Shown here in pieces: positions 34,037-42,159 of a DNA stretch of 64,000 nt. The stretch is taken from assembly GCF_001679325.1 (NCBI RefSeq), contig NZ_LZMX01000029.1. One strand, given 5' to 3'. The notes under the pieces were generated by a model. That model ran no database searches. It worked only from the letters and a program-made list of their open reading frames with translations, and had not been told where the DNA came from. Both the position numbers and the translations under genes were made by a program. Origin of the DNA: Haemophilus_D parainfluenzae_AD. GTDB taxonomy: Bacteria > Pseudomonadota > Gammaproteobacteria > Enterobacterales > Pasteurellaceae. How positions within the stretch are numbered: the stretch's first letter is position 1; the number at the start of each line of letters is the position of its first letter.

Positions 34037-34387
34037 TTAAAACACGATACGATCGCGGTTTTTCTCTAACGTTGCTTTACCAATGCCTTGTACTTCAAGC
34101 AATTGCTCTGCCATCGTGAAATTACCGTGCTTTTCACGATACTGCACAATGGCTTCCGCCTTTTTCGCACCAATACCAATTAGCGCTTTTTGAATTTCTG
34201 ATGCACTGGCGGTATTGATATTTAATTTATCACTCACTGCTTGTTGTGTAGTTTGTGATGTGGTTTGTTGCTGAACTTGCGCTTGAGGTTGAGCCTGTTC
34301 AGCTACCTTTTCTTCTGCAAACACTTGCGAGCTCAACATTGTGGTCGCAACAAATAATGAACTAAATAAATGTTTCATCAATTTCAT
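34037..34387 (-). CDS. comE1: Competence protein ComE1 (ComEA-type periplasmic DNA-binding protein)
   Basis: This 116-residue protein has a signal peptide (about 1-24, ending VFAEE), a Gln-rich linker, and a C-terminal helix-hairpin-helix DNA-binding domain. The domain is LNINTASASEIQKAL, GIGAKKAEAIVQYREKHGNF and VQGIGKATLEKNRDRI. ComEA proteins bind incoming DNA in the periplasm and ratchet it inward during transformation. The frame extends 31 codons upstream; the ATG at 34387 has AAGGG 7 bases before it and starts a proper signal peptide. A CRP-S site lies about 104 bases upstream, placing the gene in the Sxy/CRP competence regulon. Confidence 0.93.
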   Translation of the reverse strand: MKLMKHLFSSLFVATTMLSSQVFAEEKVAEQAQPQAQVQQQTTSQTTQQAVSDKLNINTASASEIQKALIGIGAKKAEAIVQYREKHGNFTMAEQLLEVQGIGKATLEKNRDRIVF

Positions 34388-34480
34388 AAAAATGCCCTTT
34401 ATTAACAAAAAGTACCGTTGATTCATATCAACAGCGACATTTTTAAGAAACACCAAAAACACGCAAGAAATTGACCGCAC

Positions 34481-34502
34481 TTTTGCGATCCTGATCGCAA
34501 AA
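34481..34502 (-). promoter_or_regulatory. CRP-S (Sxy-dependent CRP) site of comE1
   Basis: Two 10-bp arms, TTTTGCGATC and GATCGCAAAA, form a perfect palindrome around CT. This is the TGCGA-N6-TCGCA core of Pasteurellaceae CRP-S sites, distinct from canonical TGTGA sites. It lies upstream of comE1 and overlaps by two bases an uptake signal at 34474-34482. Confidence 0.85.
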
Positions 34503-34531
34503 ATTACATTTAAGTAAATGAAAAAACGACC

Positions 34532-34849
34532 TTAGCGCACCACCACTGCCGTGCCACTTGCAATCACCATAAACATGCTTTTCGTGCCTACCGTTGTGTA
34601 GTTAACTTCCACGCCAACAATAGCATTAGCACCTAAGGCGTATGCTTTTTCTTCCAGTTCTTTCAATGCATCTTGACGTGCGCGACTAATACGACGCTCA
34701 TAAACACTAGAACGCCCACCAATCACATCCGTAATGCCAGCAAAGAAATCACGCATGAAATTGGCACCCGCAATCACCTCACCGAAGACGACTTGTTTAT
34801 ATTCTACGATTTGTTTCCCTTCAACATTAGGGGTTGTTGTCACAATCAT
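34532..34849 (-). CDS. ybjQ: YbjQ-family (UPF0145) protein
   Basis: This 105-residue soluble protein is of the YbjQ/UPF0145 family, sometimes called putative heavy-metal-binding. Features are the start MIVTTTPNVEGKQIVEYKQVVFGEVI, GGRSSVYERRISRARQDAL and ALGANAIVGVEVNY. Proteins of this fold form pentamers, and no activity has been firmly assigned. The start has AAGGA 6 bases upstream. It lies between rdgB and comE1 on the same strand, with about 145 bases and the CRP-S site before comE1, so it is probably a separate unit from comE1. Confidence 0.9.
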   Translation of the reverse strand: MIVTTTPNVEGKQIVEYKQVVFGEVIAGANFMRDFFAGITDVIGGRSSVYERRISRARQDALKELEEKAYALGANAIVGVEVNYTTVGTKSMFMVIASGTAVVVR

Positions 34850-34887
34850 TTTGTATCCTTAAATTCTCGTTAAAAATTAACCGCACT

Positions 34888-35487
34888 TTAGACGCTTAAT
34901 TTTGATTTTAAAACAGCTAATGCCTTCGCACGATGAGAGATTTTCTTTTTCTCTACGGTTTCTAATTCTGCAAAAGTACAGCCTTTTTCTGGGCTAAAAA
35001 AGAGCGAATCATAACCAAAGCCATTTTCACCTTTCTCTTCATAAATAATCTTACCATCACATTCACCTTGAGCAATGATTGGAGAAGGATCACTTGGGTG
35101 TTGTAATAACACAATCGTACTCACAAATTTTGCTTGGCGACGTTCAGTTGGAACATCAGCTAATTCTGCCAGTAATTTTTCACGATTTTTCGCATCGGCT
35201 TCATCACCATCTACACCCGCATAACGTGCAGAATACAATCCTGGCGCACCATTTAACGCATCCACCACTAGACCGGAATCATCCGCTATTGCCGGTAACC
35301 CTGATTTTTCAGCCGCATAGCGTGCTTTAAGGATCGCATTTTCGACAAACGTTAAGCCCGTTTCCTCTGGACTTTCGATGCCTAAATCCGTTTGAGCAAT
35401 CACTTCAAAACCGAAATTGGCTAATACATCCGCCATTTCTTTTACTTTGCCTTTATTACCTGTGGCAAGCACAATTTTTTGTTTCAT
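34888..35487 (-). CDS. rdgB: XTP/dITP pyrophosphatase RdgB (HAM1 family)
   Basis: This 199-residue house-cleaning nucleotidase hydrolyses dITP, XTP and related purine triphosphates to monophosphates, keeping deaminated bases out of nucleic acids. The substrate-binding start is KIVLATGNKGKVKEM, followed by ADDSGLVVDALNGAPGLYSARYAG around residues 68-91, and GFGYDSLFF and SHRAKAL near the end. The frame extends 8 codons upstream, but the ATG at 35487, with GAGGGA 7 bases before it, gives the family start. It is followed by ybjQ after about 40 bases. Confidence 0.95.
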   Translation of the reverse strand: MKQKIVLATGNKGKVKEMADVLANFGFEVIAQTDLGIESPEETGLTFVENAILKARYAAEKSGLPAIADDSGLVVDALNGAPGLYSARYAGVDGDEADAKNREKLLAELADVPTERRQAKFVSTIVLLQHPSDPSPIIAQGECDGKIIYEEKGENGFGYDSLFFSPEKGCTFAELETVEKKKISHRAKALAVLKSKLSV

Positions 35488-35618
35488 GATTCTGTCCCTC
35501 ATATCAAACATTGTCTTATTTTAGCATCTCACCAAAAATTTTCGGAATAAATATAGACCTTAACCTTAGGTCAAAGTTTATGATTGGTGCTCATTCAGTT
35601 ATCACATAGGAGAAAAAC

Positions 35619-35990
35619 ATGAAAAAACTTATGACTTTTATCACACTTAGCGCTGCTGCAGTTTCAATTTATGCCCAAGCTAATGAACAACCGCATCAAG
35701 CACACATGAATATGCCAATGTCGACAGATTCTGCAATGCAACAAGAATTAATGCAAGGTATGAATCAAATGCATCAAGACATGATGGCAGCTGCGCAATA
35801 TAAAGATCCTGATGTTGCTTTTGCTGCAGGTATGTTGCCACACCATATTGGCGCAGTAAAAATGGCGGAAGTTGAATTAAAATACGGAAAAGATCCTGAA
35901 ATGCGTAAGCTTGCTGAGAATATTATTAACGCTCAACAAGCAGAAATTGAACAAATGCAAAAATGGCTTAAAGTGCATAATAAAAAATAA
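35619..35990 (+). CDS. Periplasmic DUF305 protein
   Basis: This 123-residue protein has a signal peptide (about 1-21, cleavage near YAQA-NE) and a DUF305 domain. The domain is a ferritin-like helical fold, with a Met/His-rich start (HQAHMNMPMSTD), DPDVAFAAGMLPHHIGAVKMAEVEL in the middle and NIINAQQAEIEQM at the end. The conserved HH and the many Met and His residues fit metal binding. Some DUF305 proteins bind copper in the periplasm, but no copper gene is nearby. AGGAG lies 6 bases before the ATG. It is a single-gene unit, divergent from rdgB and convergent with ispH. Confidence 0.85.
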   Translation: MKKLMTFITLSAAAVSIYAQANEQPHQAHMNMPMSTDSAMQQELMQGMNQMHQDMMAAAQYKDPDVAFAAGMLPHHIGAVKMAEVELKYGKDPEMRKLAENIINAQQAEIEQMQKWLKVHNKK

Positions 35991-36000
35991 AATAACACAA

Positions 36001-36031
36001 AAAAAGTGCGGTAAATTAACCGCACTTTTTT
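36001..36031. terminator. Bidirectional uptake-signal terminator
   Basis: AAAAAGTGCGGT and ACCGCACTTTTT form a perfect 12-bp stem with a 6-base loop between convergent DUF305 and ispH. Both arms hold full uptake cores. Confidence 0.9.
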
Positions 36032-36038
36032 AATAGAA

Positions 36039-36983
36039 TTAGTTCACTTCTTTTATTCTTAACTCTTTTGGCACTTCAAAGAACATATTTTCTTCTAAGC
36101 CTTGAAGCTCTTCGATTCTATCCGCACCAAATTCTTTTAATCGAGCAATCACAGATTGCACCAACTCTTCAGGTGCTGAAGCCCCTGCTGTCACGCCAAT
36201 TGTTTCAACGCCTTCAAACCAATCTGCTGCCACATCATTTGGATCATCAATCAATTTTGATTTCACACCCATACGCGATGCCAACTCAGCTAAACGATTA
36301 GAATTTGATGAGTTTTTAGATCCGACAACCACCACTAAATCACACTGTTTCGCCAATTCACGCACGGCTTCTTGACGATTGGTTGTCGCATAGCAAATAT
36401 CGTTTTTATGAGGCCCTTGAATTGCAGGGTATTTGCTTTTCAATGCACTGATAGTCTCTGCTGTATCATCAAGAGAGAGCGTGGTTTGTGTCATAAAGGT
36501 TAAATCATCATCTTCTTGAACTGGCAAACGAGCAATATCTTCTACGCTTTCAATTAAGAAAATACCACCTTCTGCATTATTATACTGCCCCATTGTGCCT
36601 TCTACTTCTGGATGGCCTTTGTGCCCGATCAAAATCGCTTTCGTTCCTTTACGGCTCGCACGTGCCACTTGCATATGCACTTTGGTTACCAACGGACAAG
36701 TTGCATCAAATACTTTTAACTGACGATCTTTCGCTTCTTGACGAACGGCTTGTGACACACCATGAGCGGAGAAAATCACAATGGCGCCATCTGGCACTTC
36801 ACTTAATTCTTCCACAAAAATGGCTCCGCGTTCACGCAAACCATTTACCACGAAACGGTTGTGCACCACTTCATGACGCACATAAATCGGTGCGCCATGA
36901 ATTTCAAGCGCTAATTCAACAATGCTAATGGCTCGATCAACACCCGCGCAAAATCCACGAGGGTTAGCTAAAATTATCTTCAT
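36039..36983 (-). CDS. ispH: 4-hydroxy-3-methylbut-2-enyl diphosphate reductase
   Basis: This 314-residue iron-sulfur enzyme (LytB) performs the last step of the MEP isoprenoid pathway, giving IPP and DMAPP. The three cluster cysteines are present: Cys12 (RGFCAGVDRA), Cys96 (DATCPLV) and Cys197 (NDICYATTNRQ). VVVGSKNSSNSNRL and VTAGASAPEELV are also intact. Length is normal. It overlaps lspA upstream by 4 bases (ATGA), so the two are translationally coupled. Confidence 0.97.
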   Translation of the reverse strand: MKIILANPRGFCAGVDRAISIVELALEIHGAPIYVRHEVVHNRFVVNGLRERGAIFVEELSEVPDGAIVIFSAHGVSQAVRQEAKDRQLKVFDATCPLVTKVHMQVARASRKGTKAILIGHKGHPEVEGTMGQYNNAEGGIFLIESVEDIARLPVQEDDDLTFMTQTTLSLDDTAETISALKSKYPAIQGPHKNDICYATTNRQEAVRELAKQCDLVVVVGSKNSSNSNRLAELASRMGVKSKLIDDPNDVAADWFEGVETIGVTAGASAPEELVQSVIARLKEFGADRIEELQGLEENMFFEVPKELRIKEVN

Positions 36984-37471
36984 TTTTGACCGCTCTTTTT
37001 ATCACCTTTAAAGGCATCTAATGCTAATAAACCCGCACCAATACAAATGGCAATATCTGCTACATTGAATACCGGATAATGATAAATATCCCAATAAAAA
37101 TCTAAGAAATCCACTACAAAACCGTTATACACACGGTCCACCATATTAGCTAATGCACCGCCAATAATCAGTGCATAAGCTGAGTTTTGTAATTTTTGCT
37201 CTGCAGAATTCTTTTTCATAAAGTAAGCCAGCATTAAAGAAATCCCAATCGCAAGCACGATAAAGAAATATTTCTGCCAACCATCATGTTCAGCAAGGAA
37301 GCTAAACGCTGCGCCATAGTTACGCACATAGGTTAAATTAAAAACGGGTAATATATTCACACTTTCATATAAATCAAAGCGTTGTACTACGATATATTTA
37401 GTCAGTAAATCAAGGATAAATGCGACCGCACTTATCCAAAGGAATGAAAGTCCTGTTTTATTTTTTGTCAT
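36980..37471 (-). CDS. lspA: Lipoprotein signal peptidase (signal peptidase II)
   Basis: This 163-residue inner-membrane aspartic protease cleaves signal peptides of diacylglyceryl-modified prolipoproteins. It has four membrane helices and the family motifs with catalytic Asp112 (NMVDRVYNGFVVDF) and Asp139 (FNVADIAI). It should process the lipoproteins encoded in this window (protein E, the MliC-like protein and the YgiB-like protein). It is coupled to ispH. In many gammaproteobacteria lspA follows ileS, but here ileS is about 23 kb away. An uptake signal lies in the 5' part (near 37426). Confidence 0.96.
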   Translation of the reverse strand: MTKNKTGLSFLWISAVAFILDLLTKYIVVQRFDLYESVNILPVFNLTYVRNYGAAFSFLAEHDGWQKYFFIVLAIGISLMLAYFMKKNSAEQKLQNSAYALIIGGALANMVDRVYNGFVVDFLDFYWDIYHYPVFNVADIAICIGAGLLALDAFKGDKKSGQK

Positions 37472-37549
37472 AGGAAATTATCTGTCTTTATAAATGGACG
37501 ATGATTTTAACAACTCGAATAGCCTTTATAAAGCAAAAGGCATCAAATT

Positions 37550-37577
37550 ATAAAAGGCGAACACATTGGTTCGCCTT
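37550..37577 (-). terminator. Terminator of glmU
   Basis: AAGGCGAAC (37554-37562) and GTTCGCCTT (37569-37577) form a 9-bp stem with a 6-base loop, followed on the minus strand by TTTATAATTTG. The stem is nearly the same as the typA terminator stem. Confidence 0.8.
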
Positions 37578-37587
37578 GCAATGTTAA

Positions 37588-38958
37588 TTACTTTTTCTTC
37601 ACCGGTCTTTGCCAACCTTGAATATGGCGTTGTGGCACACGAGTAATCACAAGCTCATCTTTCTCAATATTTTGAGTAATCGTTGAGCCCGCACCGATCG
37701 TTGCGCCATCGGCTACAGTAACTGGTGCAACTAACTGAGTGTCCGATCCCACAAATACATTGTTACCAATGATTGTTTTAAATTTATTTGCACCGTCATA
37801 GTTACAAGTAATGACACCCGCACCGATGTTACAGTTTTCACCGATTTCAGTATCACCCACATAAGTAAGGTGGTTGACTTTAGAACCTTTACCCACTGTG
37901 GATTTTTTAATTTCCACAAAGTTACCCACATGGGTTTCAGCCGCTAATTCAGCACCTGGACGTAAACGAGAGAATGGACCAATCGCCGCTTTCTCACCAA
38001 TTGTCGCATCTTCTAAAACAGAATAAGGCTTGATCTCAACATCATCACCAATAGTCACGTTTTTCAATACACAACCTGCACCGATTTTTACACGGTCACC
38101 CAAGCGCACATTGCCTTCCACAATTACATTCACATCAATTTCAACATCTTTACCGTGCTCTAATGTGCCGCGTAAATCAAAACGCTCAGGGTCAATCAAC
38201 ATCACGCCTACAAGTAAAAGTTTTTCTGCTTGTTTACGTTGATAATAGCGTTCCATTTTGGCTAATTGTAGGCGATTATTTACCCCTTCAACTTCCATAA
38301 AATCAGTTGCTTGAACAGCTACAATCGGACAACCATCTTGATGAGCTAAGCCAATTACATCAGTAATATAAAACTCGCCTTGTGCATTATTATTATCTAA
38401 ACGCGCTAACCATTTTTTGAAACTTGCACCATCTGAAACTAACACACCTGTATTAATCTCTTGAATTTTAAGCTGCTCAGGCGTTGCATCTTTTTGTTCA
38501 ACAATCCCTACAACTTTACCATTTTCACGTACGATTCGACCATAACCCGTTGGGTTATCTAATACGACCGTTAACACTGCAATACCATTTTCAGGTTTCG
38601 CATCGATTAATTTTTGCAATGTTTCTGGTGTAATCATTGGACCATCGCCATACACCATTAAAACATTTTCATCATCACGGAAAAAAGGCATTGCTTGTTG
38701 CATAGCATGTCCTGTACCCAACTGTTCCGCTTGGAACACCCAGTTCACGCTTTCATTTGCCAAACGCTCACGCATTAATTCGCCACCGTGACCATAAATC
38801 AAATGTACGTTTTCCGCACCTAATTGATTTGCCGTATCGATCACATGTTTTACCATCGGTTTACCTGCCACTTTGTGCAAGACTTTAGGTAAATCAGAAT
38901 ACATACGAGTGCCTTTACCGGCTGCTAAAATCACCACGCTTAATGCTTTATTTGTCAT
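37588..38958 (-). CDS. glmU: Bifunctional GlcN-1-P acetyltransferase/GlcNAc-1-P uridylyltransferase
   Basis: This 456-residue enzyme makes UDP-GlcNAc for peptidoglycan, lipid A and, in this organism, probably the O-antigen dehydratase. The N-terminal uridylyltransferase domain (1-227) has LAAGKGTRMYSDLPKVLHKVAGKPM, GTGHA and YGDGPM. The C-terminal left-handed beta-helix (about 250-456) has many hexapeptide repeats and the acetyl-CoA site region GAGVITCNYDGANK. Length is the same as E. coli GlmU. It is a single-gene unit facing away from pyrG, not next to glmS or atp genes. Confidence 0.97.
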   Translation of the reverse strand: MTNKALSVVILAAGKGTRMYSDLPKVLHKVAGKPMVKHVIDTANQLGAENVHLIYGHGGELMRERLANESVNWVFQAEQLGTGHAMQQAMPFFRDDENVLMVYGDGPMITPETLQKLIDAKPENGIAVLTVVLDNPTGYGRIVRENGKVVGIVEQKDATPEQLKIQEINTGVLVSDGASFKKWLARLDNNNAQGEFYITDVIGLAHQDGCPIVAVQATDFMEVEGVNNRLQLAKMERYYQRKQAEKLLLVGVMLIDPERFDLRGTLEHGKDVEIDVNVIVEGNVRLGDRVKIGAGCVLKNVTIGDDVEIKPYSVLEDATIGEKAAIGPFSRLRPGAELAAETHVGNFVEIKKSTVGKGSKVNHLTYVGDTEIGENCNIGAGVITCNYDGANKFKTIIGNNVFVGSDTQLVAPVTVADGATIGAGSTITQNIEKDELVITRVPQRHIQGWQRPVKKK

Positions 38959-39057
38959 AAATTCTTCTCTTCTTTATAAAAAATTTGGGCGTATTCTATC
39001 GTAGAATGGAGAATATGATAAGCCATTTAATTTTCATACATTCCTGACAAGACAAGA

Positions 39058-39086
39058 TTGTATAAAAATCTCAAATCCTGTAAACT
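39058..39086 (+). promoter_or_regulatory. Probable sigma70 promoter of pyrG
   Basis: TTGTAT (39058-39063) and TAAACT (39081-39086) are 17 bases apart. Transcription would start near 39093, just before the long stem described at 39102-39191. Confidence 0.5.
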
Positions 39087-39101
39087 ATCCTCCCGTCTTG
39101 A

Positions 39102-39191
39102 TAGCTAATCATCTTTTTCTTTTATTTTTGACCGCACTTTTCAGTATTCTGCACAAATTTGCATAAAAGATGATTGGCTATAATCATTTTT
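39102..39191 (+). promoter_or_regulatory. pyrG leader with two mutually exclusive stems
   Basis: Arm A (39102-39117, TAGCTAATCATCTTTT) pairs with arm B (39165-39180, AAAAGATGATTGGCTA) over 16 positions with one G-U wobble, enclosing 47 bases that include an uptake signal near 39130. The 3' arm can instead pair at 39166-39175 (AAAGATGATT) with 39182-39191 (AATCATTTTT) as a 10-bp AU-rich hairpin ending in T. The arrangement looks like an attenuator, but the function is inferred. Confidence 0.4.
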
Positions 39192-39216
39192 ATCCCAATA
39201 TTTTAGGTCTCTCACT

Positions 39217-40854
39217 ATGGCTACAAATTATATTTTCGTCACAGGCGGTGTGGTTTCATCGTTAGGTAAAGGCATTGCTGCAGCATCATTGGCAGCAATT
39301 TTAGAAGCACGTGGCTTAAACGTGACTATTATGAAATTAGACCCTTACATCAACGTGGATCCGGGTACAATGAGCCCAACCCAACACGGCGAAGTATTCG
39401 TGACACAAGACGGGGCGGAAACCGATTTAGACTTAGGCCACTACGAGCGTTTTATTCGTACCAAAATGACAAAACGCAACAACTTCACCACAGGTAAAAT
39501 TTATTCTGAAGTATTACGCAAAGAGCGTCGTGGTGATTATTTAGGTGCAACAATTCAAGTTATCCCACACATCACCAATGAAATTAAAGATCGCGTGATT
39601 GCCGGTGCGCAAGGCCATGATGTGGTTATCGTGGAAGTAGGCGGAACTGTGGGTGATATTGAATCACTTCCATTCTTAGAAGCACTGCGTCAACTTGCCG
39701 TACAAGTGGGCCGTGAGCATACTATTTTTATGCACTTAACGTTAGTGCCATACATCCCAACGGCGGGCGAGGTGAAAACCAAGCCAACGCAACATTCTGT
39801 AAAAGAATTACTTTCGATTGGTATTCAACCGGATGTGCTTATCTGCCGTTCAGATCGCATGATTCCACCAAACGAGCGTGCAAAAATTGCTTTATTCTGT
39901 AACGTGCCAGAACGTGCGGTGATCTCATTAAAAGATGTGAATTCAATCTACCAAATTCCGGCATTATTGAAATCACAAGGTTTAGATGAATTTATCTGCC
40001 AACGTTTCCACTTAGACTGTCCAGAAGCGGACCTTTCTGAATGGGAACAAGTGCTTTATCAAGAAGCAAACCCTGTGGGCGATGTCACCATCGGTATGGT
40101 AGGTAAATATACTGAATTACCAGACGCGTATAAATCAGTGAATGAAGCCTTAAAACATGCAGGTTTGAAAAACCGTTTAAGCGTGCATATCAAATACATT
40201 GATTCTCAAGATGTTGAAACCAAAGGCACTGACGTATTAAAAGGTGTCGATGGTATTTTAGTACCAGGCGGCTTTGGCTATCGCGGTGTAGAAGGCAAAA
40301 TTTTGACAGCAAAATATGCACGTGAAAACAATGTGCCTTACCTCGGTATTTGTTTAGGGATGCAAATTGCATTAATCGAATATGCACGTAACGTTGCCGG
40401 TCTTGAAAAAGCGAACTCATCTGAATTTGATCGTAACTGTGAGCAACCAGTTGTTGGTTTGATTACAGAATGGCAAGATGCGGAAGGCCACATTGAAACC
40501 CGTGACGACAATTCAGATCTCGGTGGTACGATGCGTTTAGGGGCACAACAATGTCATTTAATTGAAGGCTCAAAAGCGCGTGCATTATATGGCAAAGAAA
40601 CCATTGAAGAACGTCACCGCCACCGTTATGAAGTGAATAATAATCTGCTTCCACAAATTGAAAAAGCAGGTCTTAAAGTAACTGGCTTATCTGCGGATCG
40701 TAAATTAGTGGAAATCATTGAAGTACCAAACCACCCTTGGTTTGTGGCATGTCAATTCCACCCAGAATTTACGTCAACGCCTCGTGATGGCCACCCATTA
40801 TTCGAAGGCTTTGTCAAAGCAGCAAGAGAAAATCAGTTAAAAACTGAAAAGTAA
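39217..40854 (+). CDS. pyrG: CTP synthase
   Basis: This 545-residue enzyme aminates UTP to CTP with glutamine and ATP. The N-terminal synthetase domain starts YIFVTGGVVSSLGKGIAAASL and includes KLDPYINVDPGTMSP and GGTVGDIES. The C-terminal class I glutamine amidotransferase domain has VPGGFGYRG, the nucleophile Cys in YLGICLGMQ, and the His-Glu pair in QFHPEF. Length matches E. coli PyrG. CTP also feeds the CDP-polyol route of the O-antigen operon. In many genomes eno follows pyrG at once; here four other genes lie between them. Confidence 0.98.
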   Translation: MATNYIFVTGGVVSSLGKGIAAASLAAILEARGLNVTIMKLDPYINVDPGTMSPTQHGEVFVTQDGAETDLDLGHYERFIRTKMTKRNNFTTGKIYSEVLRKERRGDYLGATIQVIPHITNEIKDRVIAGAQGHDVVIVEVGGTVGDIESLPFLEALRQLAVQVGREHTIFMHLTLVPYIPTAGEVKTKPTQHSVKELLSIGIQPDVLICRSDRMIPPNERAKIALFCNVPERAVISLKDVNSIYQIPALLKSQGLDEFICQRFHLDCPEADLSEWEQVLYQEANPVGDVTIGMVGKYTELPDAYKSVNEALKHAGLKNRLSVHIKYIDSQDVETKGTDVLKGVDGILVPGGFGYRGVEGKILTAKYARENNVPYLGICLGMQIALIEYARNVAGLEKANSSEFDRNCEQPVVGLITEWQDAEGHIETRDDNSDLGGTMRLGAQQCHLIEGSKARALYGKETIEERHRHRYEVNNNLLPQIEKAGLKVTGLSADRKLVEIIEVPNHPWFVACQFHPEFTSTPRDGHPLFEGFVKAARENQLKTEK

Positions 40855-40875
40855 TTTGTTGATAATTCAATAAAT

Positions 40876-40914
40876 AAGTGCGGTCAAAAACACAAGAATT
40901 TTTGACCGCACTTT
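40876..40914. terminator. Bidirectional uptake-signal terminator
   Basis: AAGTGCGGTCAAAAA (40876-40890) and TTTTTGACCGCACTT (40899-40913) form a perfect 15-bp stem with an 8-base loop, between pyrG and the convergent downstream gene. Confidence 0.88.
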
Positions 40915-40947
40915 GCATTTTTAAGCATTTTAATTTGATTGATTCTA

Positions 40948-41901
40948 TTACTGTTTCACTAAACGATAAGGCAAGATCTGCATTTTACATTTATCAGAAA
41001 TATCACCTGAATCGAAATCATCAATAAAATGCCAATGTGCGGTATCTTTTGTTAAATCAGTGAGATAAATTCGAGTGTTACCTACTTTATAACGACACTC
41101 ACCAATAACAAAATTCCTTTCACTACTGGCTTCATCCATGTAATCACCGTGAACAACTTGGATAAGCTTCGCATGATTGGTTAAATCAGTGTAATACCAC
41201 CAAATATCAAATTTATCTTTATCATTGGCTAGCTGAACTTGCAAACTCGGCTCTATAAAGTTCGCATTATAACTATGAGCTTGCATTATTTGTGAACTTA
41301 TTAACTCATTATGTTTCCAAAGGTAATCATAATTAAGCTGGCGATTTTCATAAAATGCAACTTTACTCTTTAAACGAATCGTCGGTAGAATAACCTCGCC
41401 TTCAGGTATTTCACAACTAGCTAAGGTAAAATCAGAATAAGACATCGAAGGCCCCTTACCTTTTATTCGTACAAAAACAAAACTTCCTCTACTCAAACAA
41501 GACTGTCCATTAATAGAAATCGTTTCTGGCATGCCTAAGTCAGTATCATGTTGTTCACCCAATCTAACCAAATTATTGATTCTAACAACATGACTATTTA
41601 ATGAAAGTTTATTTAAACGAAAATCGCCCCACTTAAAATATGTATTATCGAGCGTAATAACATAATCTGGCGCATCTTCTCCGGTTGTTGCAAAAACAAA
41701 TGCATTCGGAGATAAATCATCAATACCTGCTAAATACGGTTTATCTTGTAACTGAACACCTCTAAGCGCCCAATCTTGTGGAGCTGAAGAAAACAAAAAA
41801 TAAAATACAAAATAACTCAAAATAAATAATAATGTGGCAATTCCAAGCAATATACCAATTGTCCACAAACATATTTCTAATGGTGTCTTTAAAAGCTTCA
41901 T
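40948..41901 (-). CDS. Uncharacterised membrane-anchored protein
   Basis: I do not recognise this 317-residue protein. It has one strong N-terminal membrane helix (about residues 11-38), a short Ser-Ala-Pro linker and then a soluble region of about 275 residues. This would face the periplasm and is rich in beta-prone stretches and aromatic residues. Four or more cysteines are present (in NGQSCLSRG, TLASCEIP, IGECRYK and DKCKM), which could form two disulfides. No catalytic motif is evident. It is the first gene of an uncharacterised block between pyrG and eno, divergent from the YD-repeat-like gene, and its coding region has no uptake signal. Its start has no very strong ribosome site. Confidence 0.8.
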   Translation of the reverse strand: MKLLKTPLEICLWTIGILLGIATLLFILSYFVFYFLFSSAPQDWALRGVQLQDKPYLAGIDDLSPNAFVFATTGEDAPDYVITLDNTYFKWGDFRLNKLSLNSHVVRINNLVRLGEQHDTDLGMPETISINGQSCLSRGSFVFVRIKGKGPSMSYSDFTLASCEIPEGEVILPTIRLKSKVAFYENRQLNYDYLWKHNELISSQIMQAHSYNANFIEPSLQVQLANDKDKFDIWWYYTDLTNHAKLIQVVHGDYMDEASSERNFVIGECRYKVGNTRIYLTDLTKDTAHWHFIDDFDSGDISDKCKMQILPYRLVKQ

Positions 41902-42159
41902 ATTTCCTAATATCTCTCTTAATCAATATATTTGTGTATTATGCTTTTCTTATCAAGACAGAAAAATTACCACTTCCCGGAATACTTTCATCATTTTCTT
42001 ACCCCATAAAAAAGCAAATTTATTTAATTACACTTCAAAAAACATTTGAATTAGTATAACATTTTAGTCAACTATTTATCTAACTTAAATAAGTGGTTAC
42101 TTTTAAATATATTTATAAAACATTCTTCAATTCAACTGCTTGTTATAAAAGGAATAACC

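Noticed and set aside
41902..42159. Possible gene remnant in the 258-base divergent gap
   Set aside because: It is AT-rich with promoter-like sequence for both flanking genes, and I could find no convincing coding similarity or repeat.
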